The position numbers and the translations under genes were made by a program. Below are positions 17,224 to 25,484 of a stretch of 64,000 nucleotides of DNA, piece after piece. The stretch is from Prolixibacteraceae bacterium JC049 (lineage in GTDB: Bacteria; Bacteroidota; Bacteroidia; Bacteroidales; Prolixibacteraceae), in contig SACZ01000003.1 in assembly GCA_023369685.1 (NCBI GenBank), forward strand, positions 272,818-336,817. Reading direction: 5' to 3'. A model generated the notes under the pieces. The model worked only from the letters and a program-made list of their open reading frames with translations. It was not told the DNA's origin and did not search any database. Every line of letters starts with the position of its first letter. Positions within the stretch are counted from its first letter, which is position 1.

Positions 17224-17946
17224 CTACGGTTGTTGTTTGGTTGGTGCCAGAGCAATTTCTCTGATACAAACATTTTGGGGTTGACTCCATGCAAACCACA
17301 CGGCATTGGCAACATCATTTGCAGCGATAGCTCCACCAATTTCATCGGCCCAACTTTGGTAGCCATCTTTAATATCCTGATCGGTAACGTGCGAAATAAG
17401 TTCCGATTGAGTTGCTCCAGGAGCAATGGTTATCATACGCACATTATCAAGTGCAACCTCTTCTCTGATTGTTTCAGTGATGGAGTGAACTGCAAATTTC
17501 GAGCCACAATATGCAGCATGGTTATTCAATGCTTTTCTTCCAGCAATCGATCCCATGTTGATAATTGTTCCTGTCTTACGAGCTTTCATGTCTCCCAAAA
17601 CGGCATGAACTCCATTCATTAATCCAAGAACATTTACGTCGAACATTTTTTTCCACTCTTCAGGATTCTGTGTCGCTGGATTACCAAGTAACATGATTCC
17701 TGCGTTGTTTACTAAACAACCAGTTGGTCCGTATACATCTTCGGCCTTTTTAATGGCCTCTTTTAGTGCATCAAGGTTGGTTACATTTACTTTTTCGCAG
17801 ATGGTGTTGGGAAGGTTCATTGCTTCTAATAGCTCAACTCTACGAGCTAGAAGTAACATAGGGTGTCCCATTTCGGCAAACTTTTCAGCAATTGCTTTAC
17901 CAATTCCTGAGCTTGCACCTGTGATTACGATTAATTCTTTAGTCAT
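17224..17946 (-). CDS. Short-chain dehydrogenase/reductase (SDR)
   Basis: A 240-aa classical SDR of the NAD(P)-dependent oxidoreductases, similar to YdfG-type 3-hydroxy acid dehydrogenases. The cofactor motif TGASSGIG is at residues 9-16, NNAG at 80-83, and the catalytic Ser133, Tyr146 and Lys150 are all present in MGSIAG and YCGSK. The arginine pair in LLLARRVELL after the second beta strand suggests NADP preference. It lies 65 bases after the IclR gene on the same strand, so the regulator may control it. The substrate cannot be read from the sequence. Confidence 0.9.
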   Translation of the reverse strand: MTKELIVITGASSGIGKAIAEKFAEMGHPMLLLARRVELLEAMNLPNTICEKVNVTNLDALKEAIKKAEDVYGPTGCLVNNAGIMLLGNPATQNPEEWKKMFDVNVLGLMNGVHAVLGDMKARKTGTIINMGSIAGRKALNNHAAYCGSKFAVHSITETIREEVALDNVRMITIAPGATQSELISHVTDQDIKDGYQSWADEIGGAIAANDVANAVWFAWSQPQNVCIREIALAPTKQQP

Positions 17947-18011
17947 TTTTTATATATCATTGCTATTAGTCTACTCAAAGCCGAGTAGGATAGATTTGCT
18001 TCTTGTGGCAA

Positions 18012-18809
18012 TTACATTTGGTATCCAAAACTTCGGGAAACACGATTGGCACATGCCTTAATCTTTTCTCCAACAGAATCGAAGTTGCTCTTCGGAATTC
18101 TACCTGCTGGTCCGGTGGTCCAAATTGCTGCAATAACAGTTCCGTTTTGGTCGAATATTGGAGCACCAATACAGTGAACTCCTTCCACCTCTTCGGCACA
18201 GTCAATTCCATATCCTTTTTCCTTAACCACTTCAAGTTCTGCAAGCATTTCTTCTTTGGTTGTAATGGTATTATCGTTATAGCGGATATACTCTATTTCG
18301 TCAAGTATTCTTTCGCATTGCGATTTCTCCAAATAAGCCAGCATTACTTTCCCCGGAGCAGAGCAATGTAGTTTGAATCGCTTTCCAGGATTTAAGTAGA
18401 AGGTGAAAGGATGGTTTCCGATTACCTGTTCCAATAGAACTCCCTCGATGTCCATTAAGGAACCAAGTAGTACCGTTTCGTGAATTTCATCACGAAGATC
18501 CCTCATCGGAATCAACGCCTTTTCAATAAGACTTTGTTCGCCAATGGCAGCAAGTCCGATCCGAAGAAATTTTCGAGACAAACTGAATCGGTTCGATTCG
18601 TAATCTTTCAACAGAAAGTTTTCCATTAAAAGGGTATTTGTAATTCGAAAAAGAGTTGTTTTAGGAACCCCCAAAACTTGAACCATCTCGGGAAGTGTTA
18701 GTCCTTCGGGATATTCGGTAAGCTTTTCTACCAATTGTAGCGCATTTTGTAGGTTAGGAATTACATATTTCCCATTTCCATTCTCAACGTTTGCTTTTTC
18801 TTCTTTCAT
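18012..18809 (-). CDS. IclR family transcriptional regulator
   Basis: A regulator with an N-terminal winged helix (LTLPEMVQVLGVPKTTLFRITNTL) and a C-terminal ligand-binding GAF-like domain (GKRFKLHCSAPGKVMLAYL, GIDCAEEVEGVHCIGAPIFD). I prefer the start at 18809 (MKEEKANVENGNGKY, 265 aa): the promoter at 18857-18887 puts transcription near 18850, which excludes the ATG at 18854. The ATG at 18842 remains possible. IclR proteins usually control sugar-acid or aromatic catabolism. The only nearby candidate target is the SDR gene downstream. Confidence 0.92.
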   Translation of the reverse strand: MKEEKANVENGNGKYVIPNLQNALQLVEKLTEYPEGLTLPEMVQVLGVPKTTLFRITNTLLMENFLLKDYESNRFSLSRKFLRIGLAAIGEQSLIEKALIPMRDLRDEIHETVLLGSLMDIEGVLLEQVIGNHPFTFYLNPGKRFKLHCSAPGKVMLAYLEKSQCERILDEIEYIRYNDNTITTKEEMLAELEVVKEKGYGIDCAEEVEGVHCIGAPIFDQNGTVIAAIWTTGPAGRIPKSNFDSVGEKIKACANRVSRSFGYQM

Positions 18810-18856
18810 AATTGCTGTTTCTTTTTTGAAACGGTATTTCATTTTTGAAAACATTG

Positions 18857-18887
18857 CAAATTTAATGAGATCATTTAAATTCCCAAA
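18857..18887 (-). promoter_or_regulatory. Sigma-A promoter of the IclR gene, TTTG-19-TAAATTTG
   Basis: On the minus strand TTTG (18887-18884) and TAAATTTG (18864-18857) are spaced by 19 bases, a full match to the Bacteroidota consensus. Confidence 0.75.
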
Positions 18888-18996
18888 TTTTATAGAACAT
18901 TGTTATTTCCAGCGGGATAACAGAAAGGTGGGAATTGCCACAACAAAGCGCTATATGTGGGGTAAGTTAAGAGTGAAATGGTTAAAGAACTCGTAA

Positions 18997-19028
18997 TTGA
19001 ATAAATTCCATGGCTTTTTATACCTTTG
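18997..19028 (+). promoter_or_regulatory. Promoter of the DUF5063 operon, TTG-21-TACCTTTG
   Basis: TTG at 18997-18999 and TACCTTTG at 19021-19028. The predicted transcription start near 19034 supports ATG 19051 as the real start of the following gene. Confidence 0.6.
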
Positions 19029-19050
19029 TTGCGTTAAAAAAAGCAGTGAG

Positions 19051-19692
19051 ATGGGAGAAGAGAGCTACGAAAATGTGGTTTACTCCAGAAATGTTCTGGA
19101 ATTTGTAACAGTGTGCAATGAGTACTGTACTTACATAGAGCAAGTTGAAACACATGCGAAGAAAGATTTAGTACCAACTTTACAGAAGGTACTTCCATTG
19201 TTGTATTTAAAAGCAACGATACTTCCAACTATAAATGAAACTTCAGAAGAGATTCCTGAGAAGTTCGTAACCGAAGTGGATTACCATTTTTTATTGGGCA
19301 AACTGGAAGTAAAGTTAGGCGAACACGATGCTTATCAAGAGGTGTTTGATCCGAATATTCAGTATAGTGAAGGTCCGGTAGCAGGAAGTATTGCAGAAAA
19401 TGTAATGGACATCTATCAGGATGTGAAGGACTTTTTAATGGCCTATCGTATTGGAACGGAAGAAGTAATGGAAGGTGCATTGGAAGAGTGTCAGCAGAAC
19501 TTCAAACATTACTGGGGGCAACGTTTGGTAAATTGTTTGCGAGCACTTCACTCATTGGTTTATGGTGATGTGGATCTGGAAGATGAAGGTACCACTCAAA
19601 AGCCAAAGAAGAAAAAAGATGAGCCAAGTGAAGACTCACCACTGCTAAGAAATCATTACGATCATTTTAATGATCAATCAGAGGGGGAATAG
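19051..19692 (+). CDS. DUF5063 domain-containing protein
   Basis: A 213-aa cytoplasmic, mostly helical protein of unknown function, recognised as the DUF5063 family by its start (EFVTVCNEYCTYIEQVE), the PLLYLKATILP segment and the NFKHYWGQRLVNCLRALH segment. The C-terminal 40 residues are charged and low in complexity (KPKKKKDEPSED). ATG 19051 (MGEESYENV) is chosen because an upstream TTG-initiated extension would overlap the promoter. It is followed after 3 bases by a 3'-5' exonuclease and then by an rRNA methyltransferase, which suggests a role around RNA, but this is inferred from context only. Confidence 0.8.
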   Translation: MGEESYENVVYSRNVLEFVTVCNEYCTYIEQVETHAKKDLVPTLQKVLPLLYLKATILPTINETSEEIPEKFVTEVDYHFLLGKLEVKLGEHDAYQEVFDPNIQYSEGPVAGSIAENVMDIYQDVKDFLMAYRIGTEEVMEGALEECQQNFKHYWGQRLVNCLRALHSLVYGDVDLEDEGTTQKPKKKKDEPSEDSPLLRNHYDHFNDQSEGE

Positions 19693-19695
19693 TAA

Positions 19696-20268
19696 ATGTT
19701 TCAGGAGACAATTAGTAACGAAGAATTATACGAACTTCCGCTTAAGCATTTCGAACAGGAGATTGTTGTGGTCGACCATATTGACAAGGTCGATGAGGCA
19801 GTAGAATATCTTCAATGTCAGGAAATACTAGGGTTCGACACAGAAACTCGTCCATCGTTTAAAAAAGGAAGAATAAATAAGGTTGCATTGTTACAGCTAG
19901 GAACAGCCGAGAAAGTTTTCCTTTTCAGATTAAATAAAATTGGACTTCCTAAGCCGTTGTGCTATTTATTGGAAGCTCCGTCCATTAAGAAAGTGGGGGT
20001 AGCCATCCGCGACGATATTAAGGTGTTGCAGAAACTTCACAATTACAATCCAGAAGGATTTGTAGAACTTCAGGATCTGGTGCAGGATTATGGTATTCAG
20101 AATTTTAGCCTGAAGAAATTATCAGGGATTGTGTTGGGATTTCGCATTTCAAAATCACAGCGATTGTCTAACTGGGAAGCATTATCACTTTCGCAAGGAC
20201 AACAAGTATATGCTGCTACTGATGCATGGGTAGCATTTCAGATTTACAAAGAATTATTAAGCGCATAA
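19696..20268 (+). CDS. 3'-5' exonuclease, RNase D-like
   Basis: A 190-aa single-domain DEDD exonuclease. GFDTETRP holds the first Asp48 and Glu50, and KKVGVAIRDDIKVLQ the second Asp block. YAATDAWVAFQIYKEL supplies the last acidic residue, with Tyr four residues before it (DEDDy type). LQDLVQDYGIQNFSLKKLS is typical of the RNase D/WRN group. The protein lacks HRDC domains, so it is a short form. It starts 3 bases after DUF5063 and ends 2 bases before the methyltransferase ATG, so the three genes form an operon. Confidence 0.88.
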   Translation: MFQETISNEELYELPLKHFEQEIVVVDHIDKVDEAVEYLQCQEILGFDTETRPSFKKGRINKVALLQLGTAEKVFLFRLNKIGLPKPLCYLLEAPSIKKVGVAIRDDIKVLQKLHNYNPEGFVELQDLVQDYGIQNFSLKKLSGIVLGFRISKSQRLSNWEALSLSQGQQVYAATDAWVAFQIYKELLSA

Positions 20269-20270
20269 AA

Positions 20271-21461
20271 ATGATAGAACAGTATACACGTATTATCCTG
20301 AAATCAGGGAAAGATCAGTCACTACGTCGATTTCACCCGTGGGTATTTTCAGGAGCAATAAAGAAGATTAAGGGACCAGTTAACGAGGGAGATGTTGTTG
20401 CTGTATATTCCAATCACGATGAATTTTTAGGAATTGGACACTATCAAGGAGGATCAATTGCCGTTCGGGTATTCTCATTCGAAGAGGTTGAGCCAACTTA
20501 CGATTTCTGGAAGAATAAATTACAGAAAGCTTTCGAGTTGCGTCAGATGTTAGAGCTGACCGATTCTGAAGACAATAACGTATTCCGTTTGGTGCATGCC
20601 GAAGGAGATGGACTTCCAGGTTTAATTATCGATTTCTATAATGGAACTGCTGTAATGCAAATGCACTCAATAGGAATGTATCTGATTAAAGATCAGTTGG
20701 CCAAAGCACTGAAAGAGGTGCTTGGAGATCGTGTTATAGCTATCTACGATAAGAGTGAGAAGAAGCTGTTTTCGAAAGCAGGAATTGAAATTCAGGATGA
20801 ATACTTATTGGGAAAACCAGCCAATGGCGAGGTGAAAGAATATGGTCTGAAATTCAAGGTAAACTGGGAAGAAGGTCAGAAGACTGGTTTCTTCATCGAC
20901 CAGCGTGAAAACCGAAAGCTGTTAGAGCATTATTCGAAAGATCGTTCGGTATTGAATATGTTCTGCTATACCGGAGGTTTCTCTTTTTATGCTATGAATG
21001 GAGGTGCTAAACTGGTACACTCTGTTGATGCTTCAGGAAAAGCCATTGATTTAACTCGCGAGAATGTAGAGTTAAACTTCCCTGGAGATAAGCGACACGA
21101 TGCCTTTGTTGCCGATGCTTTTGAATATTTGAAAGAGATTAAAGATAAGTACGATTTAATTGTACTTGACCCACCTGCATTTGCTAAGCATCGTCACTCG
21201 TTGCCACAAGCATTGCAAGGATATAAACGAATTAATGCACGTGCATTCGAACAGATTAAACCAGGTGGTATTTTGTTTACTTACAGTTGTTCTCAGGTGG
21301 TGAGTAAAGAGAAATTCCGCGAAGCTGTTTTCTCTGGAGCTGCTATTGCAGGACGTAACGTGCGTATTTTACATCAAATGACTCAGCCAGGCGACCATCC
21401 AATAAATATTTATCACCCGGAAGGTGAATATTTGAAAGGATTGGTTCTTTATGTAGAGTAA
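20271..21461 (+). CDS. Class I rRNA methyltransferase, RlmI-like (PUA + SAM domain)
   Basis: A 396-aa 23S rRNA m5C methyltransferase-type protein. The N-terminal PUA-like domain (residues 1-75, MIEQYTRIILKSGKDQSLRR, HPWVFSGAI) is followed by the RlmI linker and a Rossmann SAM domain with NMFCYTGGFSFYAMNGG (SAM motif I) and LIVLDPPAFAKH (motif IV, DPPA). The TYSCSQ segment near residue 342 holds the catalytic-type cysteine region. The frame is open upstream to 20226, but that would overlap the exonuclease; ATG 20271 directly follows its stop. Confidence 0.92.
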   Translation: MIEQYTRIILKSGKDQSLRRFHPWVFSGAIKKIKGPVNEGDVVAVYSNHDEFLGIGHYQGGSIAVRVFSFEEVEPTYDFWKNKLQKAFELRQMLELTDSEDNNVFRLVHAEGDGLPGLIIDFYNGTAVMQMHSIGMYLIKDQLAKALKEVLGDRVIAIYDKSEKKLFSKAGIEIQDEYLLGKPANGEVKEYGLKFKVNWEEGQKTGFFIDQRENRKLLEHYSKDRSVLNMFCYTGGFSFYAMNGGAKLVHSVDASGKAIDLTRENVELNFPGDKRHDAFVADAFEYLKEIKDKYDLIVLDPPAFAKHRHSLPQALQGYKRINARAFEQIKPGGILFTYSCSQVVSKEKFREAVFSGAAIAGRNVRILHQMTQPGDHPINIYHPEGEYLKGLVLYVE

Positions 21462-21481
21462 GACTTGGTGTCAGATAAAAC

Positions 21482-21522
21482 AAAAGCTCATCTCAGTTTT
21501 AATGCTGAAATGAGCTTTTTTT
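21482..21522. terminator. Bidirectional terminator after the methyltransferase
   Basis: AAAGCTCAT and ATGAGCTTT arms, with an inner CTCAG/CTGAA-type extension and loop TTTTAATG, are followed by T7. The minus-strand ATP-grasp gene ends at the same point. Confidence 0.85.
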
Positions 21523-22519
21523 ATACGCGTGAGAATAGTTCTTTTAGAAAGGTGAGTACAGGTGTTGGCTGTGCTCCTCGCTTTTTATTTTCGCTACAAA
21601 TTGCTGCCATTAAATTTAATTGGCTGGCAACATCCGAATAAGCTTTGGTTAACGATAATGCCGGATCGTAGATGTGAGTGGCCTCCGAATTGGCTCCATT
21701 AACTTCGAAAATTTTCAAGTTTTCTCCTGAGTATAAGTCGTCCAATTGTTTCACCTTTATATCGAACCGACCATAGAAGAAACCATTCATTGGAGCAGCA
21801 ATCTGGTCGAAAAGTTTTACCATCTCGGAATTAATCAGATGATTGCCATTTAAGAATGTGGTGCCTTTGCAGTGATTACCAACAGGTTCCAATAGCAGTT
21901 CTGTGTTCTTTCCTAAGACAGTATTCCATTTATTACTCCACTTCTGCTGAAAATAGTTTCTTCTTGGAGCAGCGCGAAGATGATCTTCAACCAGCTCGCA
22001 AACGGTCTGATTTCCATTTCCTTCAATGGTTAGAAACTGTTTGGTAGTAACCGAAGAAATTCCCGATTTACCAGATGGAAAACGATAATAGAATACTCCT
22101 AATTCCTGCTGCCAGTCAACATATTCCTGCAATAGGAAAGGCTCGTCTAGGCTGGCAAAGCACTCCTCCCATTGCTGTTGGTTGTCAATAACCATAACGG
22201 CTCTGCCGCGCTCTCCACTTTCTGGTTTACAGACAAACGGAAACTGAAAATCGGGAGCGTAGAATTCCAAATTTTCCGGTCTCTGACTAAAAAAACGAGT
22301 TTTAGGCTTATATTTTTCGTTTACGGGTTCAAGAATTTCACTTTTTGAATAATTCATGAAACCTCCCAAATACATTTTAGGATTGGCAAGAGTAAACCAG
22401 GTGAAAGATCTTAATCTTACACTGTGCCAAAGCCAAAGAGGAACAAAGGGAGCATAAAAAATCCAGAAAGGCCAGAACTCATAACGAATAAGCCTTTGAA
22501 TTCTGAATTTAAGCTTCAT
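21521..22519 (-). CDS. ATP-grasp family protein
   Basis: A 332-aa protein with an ATP-grasp fold (D-alanine-D-alanine ligase-like or carboxylate-amine ligase-like). The nucleotide-binding part contains FPFVCKPESGERGRAV and EPFLLQEYVDW. The metal-binding end is GRFDIKVK and IFEVNGANSEATHIYDP, the usual Asp/Glu/Asn ligands. The N-terminal 50 residues are Trp- and Phe-rich (YEFWPFWIFYAPFVPLWLW) and look membrane-associated. Substrates are unknown; it is not a standard Ddl by length or motifs. Its start overlaps the preceding gene by 11 bases, so it is translationally coupled as the last gene of this operon. Confidence 0.82.
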   Translation of the reverse strand: MKLKFRIQRLIRYEFWPFWIFYAPFVPLWLWHSVRLRSFTWFTLANPKMYLGGFMNYSKSEILEPVNEKYKPKTRFFSQRPENLEFYAPDFQFPFVCKPESGERGRAVMVIDNQQQWEECFASLDEPFLLQEYVDWQQELGVFYYRFPSGKSGISSVTTKQFLTIEGNGNQTVCELVEDHLRAAPRRNYFQQKWSNKWNTVLGKNTELLLEPVGNHCKGTTFLNGNHLINSEMVKLFDQIAAPMNGFFYGRFDIKVKQLDDLYSGENLKIFEVNGANSEATHIYDPALSLTKAYSDVASQLNLMAAICSENKKRGAQPTPVLTFLKELFSRV

Positions 22520-23027
22520 GTCCGATGTGTTTCAGTGTGGATTGTGCAATACCAAACGATTTAGGTAAAACAATATCCTGGTATTTGTGATGAATACCTA
22601 CTCTGATTAATGCCATGTGATGAACCAGATGTTCGATTAAATAAACCAATTCACGATTTAAGTGAGTCTCCAGTAATGTGTTTTTTACTCCGGAATAGGG
22701 ATATGAAACCTGAAGGGTTAGATGTTGATTCATACTCCAGTTATCAAGTGAATCGATATAATGACGAATTATATCACAGGTATATTTTACATCGGAATGT
22801 AAACGTGGATCACGTTTACGTTCATCGTAGCTTACGTTTTCGTTGTGAACAACTGCTTTTTCTAGACATTGAAAGAACTCAATGCAATGTCGAACATGAC
22901 CACCAATAGAGGCATTCATTAAAATCTCTAGAGGTTCTCCATATCTTTCTTGCCCAACTTGTTGACACATATCATCTAGTTGGATTAATAATTCCTTGGC
23001 TACTCGGGTAAATGTCATGTGTTTCAA
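22509..23027 (-). CDS. DinB-like four-helix protein
   Basis: A 172-aa helical protein resembling the DinB/YfiT superfamily. Histidines in the right places for the metal triad are GGHVRHCIEFF (about residues 43-53) and YLIEHLVHHMALIRVG (about 128-143). Members are often thiol-dependent S-transferases or hydrolases for low-molecular-weight thiols, but no substrate can be named here. It begins 9 bases after the preceding gene and overlaps the ATP-grasp gene. Pairing with ATP-grasp suggests a joint role in making or using a small peptide-like compound, which is inference. Confidence 0.72.
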   Translation of the reverse strand: MKHMTFTRVAKELLIQLDDMCQQVGQERYGEPLEILMNASIGGHVRHCIEFFQCLEKAVVHNENVSYDERKRDPRLHSDVKYTCDIIRHYIDSLDNWSMNQHLTLQVSYPYSGVKNTLLETHLNRELVYLIEHLVHHMALIRVGIHHKYQDIVLPKSFGIAQSTLKHIGHEA

Positions 23028-23036
23028 TTTTAAAAG

Positions 23037-23822
23037 TTAATAGACCTTCGATTTTTTATTTAACGTTTCAATATTCTTTTCTGGGGTGGTTTTCAATATC
23101 AGCCAATCGCCCAGCTGAGCTAAACTTCCTTTAATTTGAACAGGTTTACCAACAAACTCAAGAACTTGTTGGTTGACTGGTTCATTGTTTTCATCAACAA
23201 TCAGCATGTAGTCTTGTGTGCCATCGCTATTGGAAACCAATAATACAGGAGGAATACCCCCGGCAATACATCTGACACCACAACTGCGGTGAATTTTCCC
23301 ATGTCCTGGTTTCATTACTCCAAAATAGCACTTTGGATCAATAATTTCACCTTCTAATGTGATAGATCCCATATCTTCACTTATTCTTTTATACCCCTTA
23401 TGTTGAAGTACTTTTATGCTGTTGGCTATGTCGGGATCGATTTGAAAAAGTGTTTTCCCATCGTAGTAAATGAGTGTGCCTTTTATTTTTAGTTGTTTGC
23501 CATCAAGCGATTGTTCAGATAGTTGGCCGAGTGGTTTATTGGCTCCAAATTTGCCAAATCCCAATAGTAAAATGTCTTTGCCCACTTGTTCGTTGTGATT
23601 AATACGAAGCATAGGATAAGGAGCCATCATCAGTGTGCCTTGGAGTTCAATTACCGATCCTAACTCGAACTTGCTTTCGGGAGCTTTAGGTTGGGAAAAT
23701 GCCCACAGAAAAGCAATGAAAATTACTATTACACCAAGCAGTAAGGTAACTCGTTTTATGAATTGATTTATTGATTTTGAGTTACTTTTTCGATATCCAA
23801 TATAGAATTCATCCTTTTTCAT
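23037..23822 (-). CDS. Membrane-anchored protein with conserved Cys motif, function unknown
   Basis: A 261-aa protein with one membrane segment (about residues 24-44, VTLLLGVIVIFIAFLWAF) and an extracytoplasmic domain with two OB-like halves (ELQGTLMMAPYPMLRI and EGEIIDPKCYFGVMKPGHGK). The motif DPKCYFGVMKPG, then HRSCGVRCIAGGIPP, has three cysteines and one histidine in a compact block, as in a metal or haem site. I do not recognise the family for certain. Gene order places it 3 bases after the Rieske/ferric-reductase-like gene, so it may be a periplasmic partner of that protein. Confidence 0.7.
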   Translation of the reverse strand: MKKDEFYIGYRKSNSKSINQFIKRVTLLLGVIVIFIAFLWAFSQPKAPESKFELGSVIELQGTLMMAPYPMLRINHNEQVGKDILLLGFGKFGANKPLGQLSEQSLDGKQLKIKGTLIYYDGKTLFQIDPDIANSIKVLQHKGYKRISEDMGSITLEGEIIDPKCYFGVMKPGHGKIHRSCGVRCIAGGIPPVLLVSNSDGTQDYMLIVDENNEPVNQQVLEFVGKPVQIKGSLAQLGDWLILKTTPEKNIETLNKKSKVY

Positions 23823-23825
23823 AAA

Positions 23826-24854
23826 TCAACCCCATTTTAATGGTTCAACATATTCTCCTTCTGCATTGGGATGTTCATGAACAAAAATCTTAACACCTTC
23901 CAATTTCAGGTTGTAAGTGGGTAACGTTTCTGTAAAAGGAGCAGGCGCTTTCCCTTCGGCAGGCAAGTATTGGTAACCATGCCAAGGGCATGTAACACAG
24001 CCATCCACTATTTTGCCTTCTCCAAGAGGACCATTTTGGTGTTTACATACATTTGATATGGTTGATAACTTTCCATCGTATTTGAAAATAGCTACTCTTT
24101 CATCTTTAATGCTGATTACAAAAGCTCGCTTCTCAGGGATTTGATCGACATTACAAGCATAATGCCATCCATCATTGCTCAGACTATTAATGTCTCGCTT
24201 CTTCTCTTTTATTGCTGCTGCAATGTGTAGCGCAGAGATAAAGATGAATCCTACCAGTAGTACTTCTTGAATAAACGGACTGGATTCCTGTTGAAAAGCA
24301 CCCAGAAAAACATGCAGCATAACCAAAGCATAAGCTAGATATACCATCATGTGTAATGTTTTCCACATTTTAGGGGATAAGTTGTGAAGCCAGAAATCGT
24401 GACTGGTAACTGCCATAACAAGCAGAATCATTAGCGCAAAAAAGCCAAGTACCTGAAATGGAAAATCAATTAGTGAAAAATAGTCCAGGTTAGAGGTGAA
24501 AAGAGAATAAAAAACATTAGTGTTTCCCAGGCTGTGGAATTGAATCAGGGAAAATGCTCCATGAATGAATGCTGCCAAAAACATACTAACTCCCAGGTGA
24601 CGCCTGTTGTATAGGAGTACCAGAAATTTTGAATTCAGGCGGCTAAGTGGGCCAATGGCTAAAATGATATGAAGCATTAAAATAGCAAGTGTTCCAAATG
24701 CTCTGATTATAAGTGTCTCTATAGTTGTGTTTGGGTTAATAACAAATGTAACCGAAGAGAAGAGCACGATGTAAAGCATCATCAATACAAAAAGTATGAT
24801 GTCGTAAACTTTCTTTTGCTTGTTCCAAAGTATCATTTTATAACTCAAACTCAT
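23826..24854 (-). CDS. Ferric-reductase-like membrane domain fused to a Rieske [2Fe-2S] domain
   Basis: A 342-aa fusion. Residues about 15-215 have six hydrophobic segments with the haem-ligand pattern of the ferric-reductase/MsrQ superfamily (MLHIILAIGPLSRL, RRHLGVSMFLAAFIHG, WKTLHMMVYLAYALVMLH). The C-terminal domain is a Rieske ferredoxin type with C270-K-H272, then 16 residues, then C289-P-W-H292, an intact CxHx16CxxH pattern. No flavin or NAD domain is present, so electrons would pass between the Rieske cluster and b-type haems in the membrane. The partner and direction are unknown. It lies inside a seven-gene operon. Confidence 0.88.
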   Translation of the reverse strand: MSLSYKMILWNKQKKVYDIILFVLMMLYIVLFSSVTFVINPNTTIETLIIRAFGTLAILMLHIILAIGPLSRLNSKFLVLLYNRRHLGVSMFLAAFIHGAFSLIQFHSLGNTNVFYSLFTSNLDYFSLIDFPFQVLGFFALMILLVMAVTSHDFWLHNLSPKMWKTLHMMVYLAYALVMLHVFLGAFQQESSPFIQEVLLVGFIFISALHIAAAIKEKKRDINSLSNDGWHYACNVDQIPEKRAFVISIKDERVAIFKYDGKLSTISNVCKHQNGPLGEGKIVDGCVTCPWHGYQYLPAEGKAPAPFTETLPTYNLKLEGVKIFVHEHPNAEGEYVEPLKWG

Positions 24855-24856
24855 GG

Positions 24857-25279
24857 CTACTTCAATTTAAGTCGGTTTATTTCTGTTTGCTTTATTTTAT
24901 CCTGTAATACAATCTCACTCAATGTTTGACCAGGTGTTAATGAATACCGATATACTCCACGCTGTCCAATTGTGCCCAATGTGATATTCTTGCCTGTAGA
25001 GAGTTTTCCATACACAATGGTAAAAGGCGCCTCAATAGGTGTTTTTACAATTACTTCAAGCTGCTGGTAGGTATTGTCTTCACCTCGAAGATTTACTTTT
25101 AGTTGTTGGTTTTCTACCTCTTTTAAAATATTACCTATGGCAGGTGTCGAAGTGGCTATTTCTTTTGTGTTTTTAGAAAAATCAGGTCGCTGTATGATAG
25201 AGAGTACCAATAATGGAACTACGATCAATGGCATAATAAACCAGATAATTTGGTGACGACTTCTTAATGGCTTAATCAT
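24857..25279 (-). CDS. Small membrane-anchored protein, unknown
   Basis: A 140-aa protein with a positively charged start and one membrane segment (about residues 9-28, IIWFIMPLIVVPLLVLSII). The rest is a small beta-rich extracytoplasmic domain (LEVIVKTPIEAPFTIVYGKL and RGVYRYSLTPGQ). No family is recognised. It starts inside the end of the preceding small gene (8-base overlap) and ends 2 bases before the Rieske fusion gene, which supports a role as an accessory subunit of that protein. Confidence 0.75.
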   Translation of the reverse strand: MIKPLRSRHQIIWFIMPLIVVPLLVLSIIQRPDFSKNTKEIATSTPAIGNILKEVENQQLKVNLRGEDNTYQQLEVIVKTPIEAPFTIVYGKLSTGKNITLGTIGQRGVYRYSLTPGQTLSEIVLQDKIKQTEINRLKLK

Positions 25280-25484
25280 GATGCTTCTTTTTAAGTTTTC
25301 GAATCAAAAAGGGCCACATAACTATAGCTCCGGGTAATAGCAGAAAGCGTACACTAGTGTTGCTGTTACCAATTAGTGGATCTATTTTTTTTGCACCTCT
25401 CCATAGAAAATACAAACCGAAGATGAATCCGCATGAAAAGTGCAATGCTAAAAGAACGAGCAATATTTTTATCAATACAATCAT
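25272..25484 (-). CDS. Small two-helix membrane protein, unknown
   Basis: A 70-aa protein starting at ATG 25484 (MIVLIKILLVLLALHFSCG). That ATG overlaps the TGA stop of the upstream TANGO2-like gene as ATGA, which indicates translational coupling; an earlier in-frame ATG at 25508 would give 8 more residues but lies inside that gene. It has two hydrophobic segments (about 3-24 and 42-58, VRFLLLPGAIVMWPFLI) and a basic tail, RKLKKKHHD. The size and place suggest a membrane subunit of the Rieske/ferric-reductase-like complex, but no homologue is recognised. Confidence 0.75.
   Translation of the reverse strand: MIVLIKILLVLLALHFSCGFIFGLYFLWRGAKKIDPLIGNSNTSVRFLLLPGAIVMWPFLIRKLKKKHHD

Noticed and set aside
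18997-19050. N-terminal extension of the DUF5063 protein from a TTG
   Set aside because: It runs over the TACCTTTG promoter element, and family members start at the MGEES-like region.
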